Shown: positions 53,987 to 63,230 of the stretch, piece after piece
How the letters are laid out: each line of letters opens with the position of its first letter
Numbering within the stretch: position 1 is the first letter of the stretch
From: Sphingomonas spermidinifaciens
Lineage (GTDB): Bacteria; Pseudomonadota; Alphaproteobacteria; Sphingomonadales; Sphingomonadaceae
DNA: 64,000 nucleotides
NCBI RefSeq assembly: GCF_002351485.1
Contig: NZ_NWMW01000001.1
Location: forward strand, 1,054,001 to 1,118,000
Direction of reading: 5' to 3'
The notes under the pieces: generated by a model
Seen by the model: the letters and a program-made list of their open reading frames with translations, nothing else
The model's database searches: none
Told to the model about the DNA's origin: nothing
Position numbers and translations under genes: made by a program

Positions 53987-55405
53987 TCAGATATGCAGTG
54001 CCCGGCCATAGGCGCCGAGGACGCTTTCGTGCATCATCTCGGACAAGGTGGGATGCGGGAACACCGTCTGCATCAGTTCGGCTTCCGTCGTCTCGAGCGT
54101 CTTGCCGACGGTATAGCCCTGGATCAGTTCGGTCACTTCGGCACCGACCATGTGCGCGCCGAGCAGTTCGCCGGTCTTCGCGTCGAACACCGTCTTGATA
54201 AAGCCTTCCGCTTCGCCCAGCGCGATCGCCTTGCCGTTGCCGATGAAGGGGAAGTTGCCGACCTTCACCTCATAGCCGGCTTCCTTGGCCTTGGCCTCGG
54301 TCAGGCCGACGCTGGCGACCTGTGGGTGGCAATAGGTGCAGCCGGGGATGTTGCGAACGTCCATCGCATGCGGGTGCACGTCCTTGTTGCCCAGCGCCTG
54401 CGCGATCGCCTCGGCGGCGATCACGCCCTCGTGGCTCGCCTTGTGCGCCAGCCACGGCGGCGCGGTGATGTCGCCGATCGCCCACAGCCCCTCGACATTG
54501 GTGCGGCACATCGGATCGGTCACCAGGAACCCGCGGTCGTTCGTCTCGACCTTCAGGGTCTCGAGGCCGATATTCTCGGTATTGGGGACGATGCCGATCG
54601 CGGTGATGACGTGGCTGAACGTCTCGCTCGTCTCCTTGCCCGCCTTGTCCTTGAGCTTCACCGACACGCCGTCCGCGCCGACCTTGATATCGCTGACGCC
54701 CGCCTTGGTCAGGATGCGCATCCCCTGCTTGGTCAGCGACTTTTCGAGGAAAGCCGACACGTCGGCATCCTCGACGGGCACGATGCGGTCCATCATCTCG
54801 ACGACGGTCGTCTCGGCGCCCATGTCGTTGTAGAAGCTGGCGAACTCGATCCCGATCGCGCCCGATCCGATGACGAGCAGCTTCGTCGGCATCTCGGCGG
54901 GCGTCATCGCGTGACGATAGGTCCAGATGCGCTTGCCGTCCGCCGGGGTACCGGGCAGGTCGCGGGCGCGGGCGCCGGTCGCGAGGATGATGTGCTTGGC
55001 CGTGAGCTCGGTCGCCTTGCCGTCCTTGTCGGTGACGGAAAGCTTGCCCTTCCCCGTCAGCTTGCCCTCGCCCATGTGCACGGCGATCTTGTTCTTCTTC
55101 ATCAGGTGCGTGACGCCCTGATTGAGCTGCTTGGCGACCCCGCGCGAGCGCTTGACCACCGCGTCCAGGTCGGCGCTGATCTTCTCGGCGGCGAGGCCAT
55201 AGTTCTTGGCGTGCTGCATATAATGGAAGATCTCGGCCGAGCGCAGCAGCGCCTTGGTCGGGATGCAGCCCCAGTTGAGGCAGATGCCGCCCAGATTCTC
55301 GCGCTCGACGATCGCGGTCTTGAGCCCCAGCTGCGCCGCGCGGATCGCCGCGACATAGCCGCCGGGTCCGGAACCCAGGACGATGAGATCGTAGGTGTCA
55401 GCCAT
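53987..55405 (-). CDS. lpdA: Dihydrolipoyl dehydrogenase (E3)
   Basis: 472-residue flavoenzyme that reoxidises lipoyl groups of 2-oxoacid dehydrogenases with NAD. FAD motif VLGSGPGGYVAAIRAAQLG, redox-active Cys pair in GGICLNWGCIPTKALL, NAD motif VIGSGAIGIEFASF and the C-terminal catalytic His-Glu in VFPHPTLSEMMHES are present. It belongs functionally with pdhC, 1 kb upstream. Its start lies just after a DUF559 gene that overlaps it by eight bases. Confidence 0.98.
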   Translation of the reverse strand: MADTYDLIVLGSGPGGYVAAIRAAQLGLKTAIVERENLGGICLNWGCIPTKALLRSAEIFHYMQHAKNYGLAAEKISADLDAVVKRSRGVAKQLNQGVTHLMKKNKIAVHMGEGKLTGKGKLSVTDKDGKATELTAKHIILATGARARDLPGTPADGKRIWTYRHAMTPAEMPTKLLVIGSGAIGIEFASFYNDMGAETTVVEMMDRIVPVEDADVSAFLEKSLTKQGMRILTKAGVSDIKVGADGVSVKLKDKAGKETSETFSHVITAIGIVPNTENIGLETLKVETNDRGFLVTDPMCRTNVEGLWAIGDITAPPWLAHKASHEGVIAAEAIAQALGNKDVHPHAMDVRNIPGCTYCHPQVASVGLTEAKAKEAGYEVKVGNFPFIGNGKAIALGEAEGFIKTVFDAKTGELLGAHMVGAEVTELIQGYTVGKTLETTEAELMQTVFPHPTLSEMMHESVLGAYGRALHI

Positions 55406-55823
55406 TCAAAGCTCCATCAAACCCCTCTCCCCTTGAGGGAGAGGGAGGGGCCCGCCGCGCAGCGGTGGGAGGGTGAGGGGTCGCGAGGGCGCGGGCGATC
55501 TCGGCACCGACGCCCTCTAGGCGAACAAGGATATCGTCGTTCCAGAAGCGGAGGACACGGTAGCCGACCTTTCCCAGCCAAGCGGTACGGCTCGTATCGG
55601 CTTCCGGATTGTGCTGGCCGCCATCGACTTCGACGATCAGGCGGTGCGACTGGCAGACGAAGTCGGCGATGTAGGGGCCTATCGGCTGCTGGCGGCGGAA
55701 CTTCGCGCCGTCGAGCTGTGCGCCGCGAAGGATTGACCAAAGGCGGCGCTCGGCGTCGGTCATGTCGCGGCGGAGGCACTTGGCCTTAGCTAGGGTCGAC
55801 GCGTCGTAACCGCACCCCCTCAC
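55398..55823 (-). CDS. DUF559 (Vsr/PD-D/ExK nuclease-like) protein
   Basis: 141-residue protein of the DUF559 family, related to very-short-patch and other PD-(D/E)XK endonucleases. Core blocks are LRRDMTDAERRLWSILR, KFRRQQPIGPYIADFVC, LIVEVDGGQHNPEAD and YRVLRFWNDDIL, with the catalytic D and ExDGGQH residues in place. The GTG start sits in one repeat copy and the C-terminal tail (PHPPTAARRAPPSPSRGEG) is coded by the inverted copy, ending inside lpdA. The repeat seems to have supplied both ends. An ATG at 55763 would give a truncated protein. Real function unknown. Confidence 0.82.
   Translation of the reverse strand: MRGCGYDASTLAKAKCLRRDMTDAERRLWSILRGAQLDGAKFRRQQPIGPYIADFVCQSHRLIVEVDGGQHNPEADTSRTAWLGKVGYRVLRFWNDDILVRLEGVGAEIARALATPHPPTAARRAPPSPSRGEGFDGALNG
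55422..55480. repeat. Inverted repeat copy, lpdA side of DUF559 gene
   Basis: About 59 bases of G/C-rich palindrome-like sequence (CCCCTCTCCCCTTGAGGGAG ... GGTGGGAGGGTGAGGGG). Its reverse complement closely matches 55816-55879. It codes the C-terminal tail of the DUF559 protein. Confidence 0.88.
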
Positions 55824-55879
55824 CCTCCCACCCGGCTGCGCCGGGCGGGCCCCTCCCTCCCCCTCGAGGGGGGAGGGGG
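55816..55879. repeat. Inverted repeat copy, thioesterase side of DUF559 gene
   Basis: Begins CCCCTCACCCTCCCACC and ends in CCCCCTCGAGGGGGGAGGGG, with an internal CCGGCTGCGCCGG hairpin. Near-exact inverse of 55422-55480, so the two copies flank the DUF559 gene. The DUF559 start codon lies within it. Confidence 0.88.
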
Positions 55880-55897
55880 AAGAAGGTCCATCACCCT

Positions 55898-56275
55898 TCA
55901 CCCGATCACCCGCGGCCGCTTGTGTTCGTCGATTGCGACGAACACGAACCGCGCCTGCGTCACCCGGCACTGTTCCTCCTGGTGGCGGTCGCGGCGCCAG
56001 GCTTCGACGGCGATCGTCATCGAGGTGCGGCCGACCTTGACGATGTCGCAGAAGACCGAGACCTCGTCGCCGACCGCGACGGGGGCGTGGAATTGCATCC
56101 CGTCCATCGCGACCGTGACCGCCCGCCCCTTGGAAAAGCGCGCGGCGACGAGGCCAGCGGCCATGTCCATCTGGCTCATGAGCCAGCCGCCGAAGATGTC
56201 GCCATACGCATTGGCATCGGCGGGCATCGTCGTGACGCGCAGCGCCGGTGCGCGGTCGGGCGGGGTCTCGCTCAC
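55898..56275 (-). CDS. Acyl-CoA thioesterase (hotdog fold)
   Basis: 125-residue thioesterase of the YciA/acyl-CoA hydrolase type: PADANAYGDIFGGWLMSQMD with the Asp/Gly/Trp active region, then VGDEVSVFCDIVKVGRTSMT and TQARFVFVAIDEHKRPR. It hydrolyses acyl-CoA esters in the cytoplasm. GTG 56275 overlaps the stop of the upstream membrane protein (GTGA) and starts the conserved region. Confidence 0.93.
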   Translation of the reverse strand: MSETPPDRAPALRVTTMPADANAYGDIFGGWLMSQMDMAAGLVAARFSKGRAVTVAMDGMQFHAPVAVGDEVSVFCDIVKVGRTSMTIAVEAWRRDRHQEEQCRVTQARFVFVAIDEHKRPRVIG

Positions 56276-56472
56276 TTCGTCTCTCCGCGGATCGCGCGCA
56301 CGACCGGACGGATGCCCAGCAGCACCACGATCGCCGCCGATATATAGGTCACCAGCCAGATATTCGCCCGGCCAACCGGATAGGCCCATGCCGCCGCCCA
56401 GCCGATCGCGAACGCGGCGATCACGCCCGACAGGATGTAGAGCAACTCGATCAGGACGCGGGCATGGGGCAC
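56272..56472 (-). CDS. Small two-segment membrane protein
   Basis: 66-residue protein with two hydrophobic segments (LLYILSGVIAAFAIGWAAAW and WLVTYISAAIVVLLGI). No family recognised. It lies between pdhC and the thioesterase, 13 bases after the pdhC stop and overlapping the thioesterase start, so it is part of the pdhC operon. Confidence 0.7.
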   Translation of the reverse strand: MPHARVLIELLYILSGVIAAFAIGWAAAWAYPVGRANIWLVTYISAAIVVLLGIRPVVRAIRGETK

Positions 56473-56485
56473 GCGCGAGGTTCCC

Positions 56486-57793
56486 TTAAGCGATCATGCC
56501 CAGCGGGTTCTCGACCAGTTCCTTGAACAGCTTCATCAGCTCGGCACCGTCCGCGCCGTCGATCGCGCGGTGATCGAAGCTGCCCGTCGCCGACATCACC
56601 GTCGCGACGCCCAGCGCGTCGTCGACGATATAGGGCCGCTTCTCGCCCGCGCCGATCGCCAGGATCATGCCCTGCGGCGGGTTGATGACCGCGTCGAACT
56701 GCTTGATGCCGAACATGCCCATGTTCGAGATGCTGGCGGTGCCGCCCTGATACTGCTCGGGCTTCAGCTTGTTCTCCTTGGCGAGCGCGCCCAGCTCCTT
56801 CATCTCGGTCGAGATCTTCGACAGCGCCTTGTTGGCGGCGTCGCGCACGATCGGGGTGATGAGGCCGGTCGGCGTCGACACCGCCACCGACACGTCGGCG
56901 CGGTGGTAGCTGACGAGCTCGTTGCCGAGGAAGGTGACGTTGCACTTGGGCGTCGCCTCCAGCGCCACGCCCAGCGCCTTGATCAGCATGTCGTTGACCG
57001 ACAGCTTGACGCCCCGGCTCTCCAGCCCCTTGTTCAATTCGCCGCGCAGCTTGAGCAGCGCGTCGAGACGGATGTCGACGGTCAGGTAGATGTGCGGGAT
57101 CGTCTGCTTCGCCTCGGTCAGGCGGCGGGCGATCGTCTTCCTGATGTTCGAGAGCTTCGACACCTCGTGGGGGATCGATTCGTCGTACCAGACCGCCTTG
57201 GTCTCGGCAGTCGGCGCGGCGCCGGTGGCGGGCACCGCGGCTTCGGCCTTGGGCGCGGCTTCGGCCTTGGCGGCGGGCGCGGCGGCACCGGCCTTGGCGC
57301 CGTCGATATCGGCCTTGACGATCCGGCCGTTGGGACCGCTGCCGGCGACGCCCGACAGGTCGACGCCCTTCTCGGCGGCAAGGCGGCGGGCGAGCGGGCT
57401 GGCCTTCACCCGGCCGCCATCATCGCTCTTGGCGGCCGGAGCCGGCGCAGGGGTCGGCGCGGGCGCAGGGGCGCTTTCGGCCTTTTCTTCCTTCGGAGCC
57501 GGAACCTTGGGCGCTTCCGCCTTGGGCGCATCTACTGCGGCGGCGTCCTCGCCCTCTTCGGCGAGGATCGCGATGACCGTGCCGACCTTCACCCCGTCGG
57601 TCCCCTCGGCGACGGTGATCTTGGCGATCGTGCCCTCATCGACCGCCTCGAACTCCATCGTCGCCTTGTCGGTCTCGATCTCGGCCATGATGTCGCCGGC
57701 CTTGACCGTGTCGCCTTCTTTCACGAGCCACTTGGCGAGCGTGCCCTCCTCCATCGTCGGCGAGAGTGCGGGCATCTTGAGTTCGATCGACAT
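56486..57793 (-). CDS. pdhC: Pyruvate dehydrogenase E2, dihydrolipoamide acetyltransferase
   Basis: 435-residue E2 core of pyruvate dehydrogenase. An N-terminal lipoyl domain has the lipoylated Lys in [12 protein letters not shown]; a long Ala/Pro/Glu linker, the E1/E3-binding domain ([20 protein letters not shown]) and the catalytic domain with [15 protein letters not shown] follow. It passes acetyl groups to CoA and its lipoyl arm is reoxidised by LpdA, coded downstream. E1 genes are not in the window. Confidence 0.97.
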   Translation of the reverse strand: MSIELKMPALSPTMEEGTLAKWLVKEGDTVKAGDIMAEIETDKATMEFEAVDEGTIAKITVAEGTDGVKVGTVIAILAEEGEDAAAVDAPKAEAPKVPAPKEEKAESAPAPAPTPAPAPAAKSDDGGRVKASPLARRLAAEKGVDLSGVAGSGPNGRIVKADIDGAKAGAAAPAAKAEAAPKAEAAVPATGAAPTAETKAVWYDESIPHEVSKLSNIRKTIARRLTEAKQTIPHIYLTVDIRLDALLKLRGELNKGLESRGVKLSVNDMLIKALGVALEATPKCNVTFLGNELVSYHRADVSVAVSTPTGLITPIVRDAANKALSKISTEMKELGALAKENKLKPEQYQGGTASISNMGMFGIKQFDAVINPPQGMILAIGAGEKRPYIVDDALGVATVMSATGSFDHRAIDGADGAELMKLFKELVENPLGMIA

Positions 57794-57965
57794 GGAGGTG
57801 ATCCTGCCTTTTCGCTGGGGTTGGGCGCCTCTTCGCCATCCGACCGCGCGGGGTCAAGGGCAAGGGACACGCGCATACGTATCTTGGCGCTCTCACGCGG
57901 GCTGTATCTTGCGCTTGAAGGCGGCGCGCGCCACGTCAGGTGCACGCGGGGAGAGGAACGGGACC

Positions 57966-58421
57966 ATGCGCACCTATCTGGTGGTCATCGACGAGAGTCC
58001 GGAGGCGGAGATCGCGATGCGCTTCGCCGCGCGGCGTGCGGTCAAGACGGGTGGGTCGGTCGAGATCCTCGCGCTCGTGCCCTCGACCGAGTTCGTCCAG
58101 TGGGGCGGCGTGATGGCGACGATGGAGGAGGAAGCGCGCCTCCATGCCGAGGCGCTGGTCGCCGGCGCCGCCGGCACGCTGCTGTCCGAATCGGGGCTCA
58201 AGCCCTCGATCACCGTTCGCCAGGGCGACGGGCCGAAGATCGTACGCGAAATGATCACCGCCAACCCCGACATTGCCGCCCTCGTGCTGGGCGCGGCGGC
58301 GAGCGGCGCGCCGGGGCCGCTGGTCAGCCATTTCGCAGGCACAGATGCGGGCGCGCTGCCAGTGCCCGTGATGATCATCCCCGGCAGCCTCGACCGCGAC
58401 GGGATCGATCGTCTCAGTTGA
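57966..58421 (+). CDS. Universal stress protein family
   Basis: 151-residue UspA-fold protein starting MRTYLVVIDESPEAEIAMRF with a C-terminal ATP-binding-like segment (ALVLGAAASGAPGPLVSHFA, then LPVPVMIIPG). The glycine spacing differs from the canonical G-2x-G-9x-G(S/T). ATG 57966 has GGAGAGGA upstream. It is divergent from pdhC. Confidence 0.88.
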   Translation: MRTYLVVIDESPEAEIAMRFAARRAVKTGGSVEILALVPSTEFVQWGGVMATMEEEARLHAEALVAGAAGTLLSESGLKPSITVRQGDGPKIVREMITANPDIAALVLGAAASGAPGPLVSHFAGTDAGALPVPVMIIPGSLDRDGIDRLS

Positions 58422-58452
58422 CACGGAGGCACGGCGCGGTTCCATTCGCGGC

Positions 58453-59748
58453 ATGCGCAAAACCCTGATCCCCCTCGCCCTTCTCGCCGTCCCCGCCACC
58501 GCGCAGGAGGCGCCGTCGCCGCAGCGGATGCGCGCCGACGTCGCCAAGATGGTGAGCTTCGGCACCCGCCATTCCGCCTCCTCGACCACCGATCCCAGGC
58601 GTGGGATCGGCGCGGCGCGCAACTGGGTCGAAGCCGAGTTCAAGGCGATCGGCAAGGCGTGTGGCGGCTGTATCACCACCGAGCGGCTGGCACGCCGCTT
58701 CACCGGCCCGCGTGCGCCGAACGGCGTCGAAATCGTCGATGTGCTCGGCGTGCAAAAGGGGAGCGAGCCCGGCCGCGTCGTCATCCTCATGGGCCATCTC
58801 GACAGTCGCAATTCGGACGTGATGGACGCGGTGGGCGAGGCGCCGGGGGCGAATGACGACGCCTCGGGCGTGGCGCTGGCGATCGAGGCGGCGCGGCTGC
58901 TGTCGAAGATGAAACATCGCGCGACGATCATCTATGCCGCCGTCTCTGGGGAGGAACAGGGGCTCTGGGGCGCGACCTTGCTCGCCGAGACGGCGAAGCA
59001 GCGCGGCTGGATCGTCGATGCGGTGCTCAGCAACGATATCGTCGGCAATACCGTCGGCCAGGACGGCCGCCGCGTCGCCGATCGCGTCCGTGTCTTTTCC
59101 GAAGGCATCCGCCAGGTCGAGACGATCGAGGAAGCCAAGAAACGGCGCGGCGACGGCGGCGAGGACGACGGCCCCAGCCGCGCGCTCGCCAAAGCGATCG
59201 ATTCGACGGCCAGGGCCATGCCCGGCGCGCTCGAGGTCTTCGCCGTGCGCCGCCCCGACCGCTTCGGCCGCGGCGGCGATCACGAGGCGTTCCTGCGCCT
59301 CGGCTATCCTGCGGTGCGCTTCACCGTCGGGGCCGAGAATTACGACCAGCAGCACCAGAATCTGCGCACCGAGAACGGTCGCGTCTATGGCGACACCATC
59401 GACAAGATGGACTTCGACTATGCGGCCAAAGTGACGGCCATCAATGTCGCGGTCGCCCGCCGCCTAACCGACGCGCCCTCCGCGCCGACAGGGGTCAGCG
59501 TGGACGGTGCGCTCGGCGTCGATTCGACGGTCAAATGGGCGGCGGTTCCGGGCGCGAGCGGCTATCGTATCCACTGGCGCCGGAACGACGCACAGGACTG
59601 GACCGACCATGCCGATGTCGGTGCCGATGCAACGAGCTTCACTGCGAAGGGCGTGGTCGTGGATGACCACTTCTTCGGCGTGTCCGCGCTGGCGGACAAG
59701 GCGGAAAGCATCGTTACCTTTGCAGGAAGAGCAGCGCCGACGCGCTGA
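58453..59748 (+). CDS. Exported M28 family metallopeptidase with C-terminal FN3-like domain
   Basis: 431-residue protein with signal peptide (LIPLALLAVPATAQ). Zinc ligands of M28 aminopeptidases are visible: GHLDSRN, GANDDASG, SGEEQGLWG with catalytic Glu, SNDIVG and RGGDHEAFL. Residues ~345-431 look like a fibronectin type III domain (SGYRIHWRRNDAQDWTDHAD). Likely secreted or periplasmic aminopeptidase. Confidence 0.93.
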   Translation: MRKTLIPLALLAVPATAQEAPSPQRMRADVAKMVSFGTRHSASSTTDPRRGIGAARNWVEAEFKAIGKACGGCITTERLARRFTGPRAPNGVEIVDVLGVQKGSEPGRVVILMGHLDSRNSDVMDAVGEAPGANDDASGVALAIEAARLLSKMKHRATIIYAAVSGEEQGLWGATLLAETAKQRGWIVDAVLSNDIVGNTVGQDGRRVADRVRVFSEGIRQVETIEEAKKRRGDGGEDDGPSRALAKAIDSTARAMPGALEVFAVRRPDRFGRGGDHEAFLRLGYPAVRFTVGAENYDQQHQNLRTENGRVYGDTIDKMDFDYAAKVTAINVAVARRLTDAPSAPTGVSVDGALGVDSTVKWAAVPGASGYRIHWRRNDAQDWTDHADVGADATSFTAKGVVVDDHFFGVSALADKAESIVTFAGRAAPTR

Positions 59749-59781
59749 TCGGGCCGGGGCGCCGCGTGGGCGCCCCGCCGC

Positions 59782-60753
59782 TTACTCGGCCGCCTGCGCC
59801 TGTTCCTCAACAAATTCGGCCTCGGCCAGAAACCGCTCGGCATCGAGCGCGGCCATGCAGCCGGTGCCCGCGGCGGTGATCGCCTGGCGATAGACCTTGT
59901 CCATCACGTCGCCGCACGCGAACACGCCGGGTATGCTGGTCCGCGTCGAGCCCGTCTCGACCGCGATATAGCCGTCGTCGTCCAGCGCGACATGACCGCG
60001 GAACAGCTCGGTCGCCGGGTGATGCCCGATCGCGACGAAGCCGCCATCGACGTCGAGGGTCGACAGCTCGCCCGTCAGCGTGTCACGCAGCTCGAGCGCC
60101 ACCAGCCCCGCCGTCCCGCCGCCGTCGACGAAGCGCTCGACCTCCTTGTTCCACAGCACGCTGATCCGCTCGTTGGCGTGCAGCCGCGCCTGGAGGATCT
60201 TCTCGGCGCGCAGCGTGTCGCGGCGATGGATCAGCGTCACGTCGGGCGAATGGTTGGTGAGGTACAGCGCCTCCTCGACCGCGGTGTTGCCGCCGCCGAT
60301 CACCGCCACCTTCTTGCCGCGATAGAAGAAGCCGTCGCAGGTGGCGCAGGCGCTGACCCCCTTGCCCTTCAGCGCCTCCTCGCTGTCGAGGCCCAGCCAC
60401 TTGGCCTGCGCGCCCGTCGCGATCACCAGCGTCTCGCCCTCGTACACGTCGCCGCCGTCGCCGATCAGGCGGAAGGGACGGCGGCTGAGGTCCACCTCGA
60501 CGATCGTGTCGTACATCAGCCGCGTGCCGACATGCTCGGCCTGCGCCTGCATCTCGCCCATCAGCCACGGACCCTGAATGACCTCGCGGAAGCCGGGATA
60601 ATTCTCGACATCGGTGGTGGTCATCAGCTGGCCGCCGGGCTGGATGCCCTGGACGACGATCGGCTCCATGCCCGCCCGCGCGCCATAGATCGCCGCCGAG
60701 AGGCCAGCAGGGCCGGAGCCCAGGATCAGCATGCGGGTGGAATGGGTCGTCAT
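59782..60753 (-). CDS. trxB: Thioredoxin-disulfide reductase
   Basis: 323-residue FAD/NADPH enzyme that keeps thioredoxin reduced. FAD motif ILGSGPAGLSAAIYGARAG, redox CATC motif in VSACATCDGFFY, NADPH motif VIGGGNTAVEEAL and the C-terminal FACGDVMDK are in order. Full length. Convergent with the M28 gene, with a GC-rich hairpin between the stops. Confidence 0.98.
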   Translation of the reverse strand: MTTHSTRMLILGSGPAGLSAAIYGARAGMEPIVVQGIQPGGQLMTTTDVENYPGFREVIQGPWLMGEMQAQAEHVGTRLMYDTIVEVDLSRRPFRLIGDGGDVYEGETLVIATGAQAKWLGLDSEEALKGKGVSACATCDGFFYRGKKVAVIGGGNTAVEEALYLTNHSPDVTLIHRRDTLRAEKILQARLHANERISVLWNKEVERFVDGGGTAGLVALELRDTLTGELSTLDVDGGFVAIGHHPATELFRGHVALDDDGYIAVETGSTRTSIPGVFACGDVMDKVYRQAITAAGTGCMAALDAERFLAEAEFVEEQAQAAE

Positions 60754-60857
60754 CGGGCAAACTTTCTCGGCAAAAACGGAATGTCCCGGCCTTACGATCC
60801 GGGGCGGTTTGCTGCAACATGGGGAGGCCGGCGCCCCGGAACAAAGGAGTTTGGTTT

Positions 60858-61445
60858 GTGAGCCTGATGCCGATCATTTGCCTGTTCGCCGCCGTGCTGC
60901 AGACCGCGCCCATGCCGGCGGCCGAACCGCGCACCGAGCGCGTGGCGATCGACACCGACAAGGGCCGCTTCGTCGTCGCGGTCGAGGTCGAGCGCGCCCC
61001 CGTCACCGCCGCCAACTTCCTGAAGTATGTCGATCAGAAGCGGCTCGACGGCATCACCTTCTACCGGACGGTCAAGGCGGGGGAGAAGTTCGGCTTCGTC
61101 CAGTTCGGCGTCCAGAACGATCCCAAGCGCGCGCTGCCCCCGATCAAGCATGAACCGACCACGCAGACCGGGGTCCGCCATGTGAACGGCGCGATCAGCG
61201 TCGCCCGGTTCGAGCCGGGCAGCGCGCGCGGCGACTTCACGATCAGCGTCGGCGACCAGCCGAGCCTCGACGCCGATCCGACGAAGCCAGGCGACAATCT
61301 GGGCTATGCCGCGTTCGGCCGGGTGGTCGAGGGGATGGACGTCATCCATTCGATCCTCGACACGCCCACCAAGCCCGGCGGCCATTTCCCCGGCCAGATG
61401 ATTGCGCAGCCGATCAAGGTCATGCGCGCGGCTCGATTGAAGTAA
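60858..61445 (+). CDS. Cyclophilin-type peptidyl-prolyl isomerase, exported
   Basis: 195-residue protein with a signal peptide (MPIICLFAAVLQTAPMPAA) and a cyclophilin domain: ITFYRTVK, VRHVNGAISVARFEPGSARG and AAFGRVVEGMDVIHSI. It differs at several canonical residues (for example GAISVAR for the usual GTVGMA), so activity is uncertain. GTG 60858 follows AAAGGAG. Confidence 0.9.
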   Translation: MSLMPIICLFAAVLQTAPMPAAEPRTERVAIDTDKGRFVVAVEVERAPVTAANFLKYVDQKRLDGITFYRTVKAGEKFGFVQFGVQNDPKRALPPIKHEPTTQTGVRHVNGAISVARFEPGSARGDFTISVGDQPSLDADPTKPGDNLGYAAFGRVVEGMDVIHSILDTPTKPGGHFPGQMIAQPIKVMRAARLK

Positions 61446-61454
61446 ATAGTTTAC
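61442..61454. promoter_or_regulatory. Short AT-rich palindrome upstream of aceA
   Basis: GTAAA-TAG-TTTAC overlaps the stop of the isomerase gene and lies 120 bases before aceA. It could be an operator, but it is short and unsupported otherwise. Confidence 0.3.
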
Positions 61455-61573
61455 AGCGTTACTCTCATTGAAGCGCCATAGCCGACCGCATCACGTGAAA
61501 AGCTGACGGGATCACTCGCTTCCTGACAAGCCCGCCGATACCCCGGCGACAGTTTCACGAAGCGAGACGCACC

Positions 61574-63166
61574 ATGACCCTTGCCCAGACGACCGCCGAC
61601 GCCGCCCGCACCATCGCCGCCGCCGGCGCGCGCTGGGCCGCGATCGAGCCCCAAGCGGTCGCCCGGATGCGCCTTCAGAACCGCTTCCGCACCGGCCTCG
61701 ACATCGCGCGCTACACCGCCCGGATCATGCGCGAGGACATGGCCGCGTACGACGCGGACCCCTCGCTCTACACCCAGTCGCTCGGCTGCTGGCACGGCTT
61801 CATCGGCCAGCAGAAGCTCATTGCCATCAAGAAGCATTTCGGCAGCACCAAGCGCCGCTACCTCTATCTTTCCGGCTGGATGATCGCTGCACTCCGCAGC
61901 GAGTTCGGCCCCCTGCCCGACCAGTCGATGCACGAGAAGACGAGCGTCCCTGCGCTCATCGAGGAACTATACACCTTCCTGCGCCAGGCCGACGCGCGCG
62001 AGCTCGGCGGCCTGTTCCGCGATCTCGACAAGGCACGCGAGGGCGGCAACGCGATCGAGGAGCAGCGCCTGCTGAACGCGATCGACAATTACGAGACGCA
62101 TGTCGTGCCGATCATCGCCGACATCGACGCGGGCTTCGGCAATGCCGAGGCGACGTATCTCCTCGCCAAGAAGATGATCGAGGCGGGCGCCTGCGCGCTC
62201 CAGATCGAGAACCAGGTGTCGGACGAGAAACAGTGCGGGCACCAGGACGGCAAGGTGACCGTCCCGCACGAGGACTTCCTCCAGAAGATCCGCGCGATCC
62301 GCTATGCCTTTCTCGAGCTCGGCATCGATGACGGCATTATCGTCGCGCGCACCGATTCGCTCGGCGCGGGACTCACCAAGCAGATCGCCTTCTCGAAGGA
62401 ACCCGGCGACCTCGGCGACCAGTATAACCGTTTCCTCGACTGCGAGCCGGTCGATGCCGCCAGCCTCAACGGCGACGTCGTCATCAACCGCGACGGCCAG
62501 TTGATGCGGCCGAAGCGCCTGCCCTCGAACCTCTATCAGTTCCGCGCAGGCACCGGGGAGGATCGCTGCGTCCTCGACTGCATCACCAGCCTTCAGAGCG
62601 GTGCCGACCTCCTCTGGATCGAGACCGAGAAGCCGCATATCGAGCAGATCGCCGGCATGGTCGACCGTATCCGCGCGGTCGTGCCCGACGCCAAGCTCGT
62701 CTACAACAATTCGCCCAGCTTCAACTGGACGCTCAACTTCCGCCAGCAGGTCTACGATGCCTGGGCGGGCGAGGGCCGCGACGTTTCGGCCTATGACCGC
62801 GCGCGGCTGATGAGCATCGATTATGACGACAGCGAGCTGGCGGCGGAGGCCGACGAGCGCATCCGCACCTTCCAGCGTGATGCGGCGGCGCGGGCGGGCA
62901 TCTTTCACCACCTCATCACGCTGCCGACCTATCACACCGCGGCGCTCTCGACCGACAATCTCGCGAGGGAGTATTTCGGCGAGGCGGGGATGCTCGGCTA
63001 TGTCAGGAACGTCCAGCGGCAGGAGATCCGCCAGGGCATCGCCTGTGTCCGCCACCAGAACATGTCGGGCAGCGACATCGGCGACGACCACAAGGACTAT
63101 TTCGCAGGCGAAGCCGCGCTCAAGGCCGGCGGCGTCCACAATACGATGAACCAGTTCGCCGCCTGA
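61574..63166 (+). CDS. aceA: Isocitrate lyase, long (subfamily 3) type
   Basis: 530-residue enzyme cleaving isocitrate to glyoxylate and succinate, first step of the glyoxylate shunt. The active-site motif is EKQCGHQDGK with catalytic Cys, and the metal-binding DIDAGFGN is present. Length and motif match the ~530-residue Pseudomonas-type enzyme rather than the shorter KKCGH form. Malate synthase is not in the window. ATG 61574 is preceded by no strong ribosome site. Confidence 0.96.
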   Translation: MTLAQTTADAARTIAAAGARWAAIEPQAVARMRLQNRFRTGLDIARYTARIMREDMAAYDADPSLYTQSLGCWHGFIGQQKLIAIKKHFGSTKRRYLYLSGWMIAALRSEFGPLPDQSMHEKTSVPALIEELYTFLRQADARELGGLFRDLDKAREGGNAIEEQRLLNAIDNYETHVVPIIADIDAGFGNAEATYLLAKKMIEAGACALQIENQVSDEKQCGHQDGKVTVPHEDFLQKIRAIRYAFLELGIDDGIIVARTDSLGAGLTKQIAFSKEPGDLGDQYNRFLDCEPVDAASLNGDVVINRDGQLMRPKRLPSNLYQFRAGTGEDRCVLDCITSLQSGADLLWIETEKPHIEQIAGMVDRIRAVVPDAKLVYNNSPSFNWTLNFRQQVYDAWAGEGRDVSAYDRARLMSIDYDDSELAAEADERIRTFQRDAAARAGIFHHLITLPTYHTAALSTDNLAREYFGEAGMLGYVRNVQRQEIRQGIACVRHQNMSGSDIGDDHKDYFAGEAALKAGGVHNTMNQFAA

Positions 63167-63192
63167 CGGCCACTACTTCCTGGGGAGGAAGG

Positions 63193-63230
63193 CAGCCCGT
63201 CCCGCATCGCGCGGGGCGGGCTGTTTCGTT
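63193..63230 (+). terminator. Terminator after aceA
   Basis: CAGCCCGTCCCGC pairs with GCGGGGCGGGCTG (loop ATCGC, one G-T) and is followed by TTTCGTT. It sits between convergent aceA and the ABC1 kinase gene. Confidence 0.82.
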
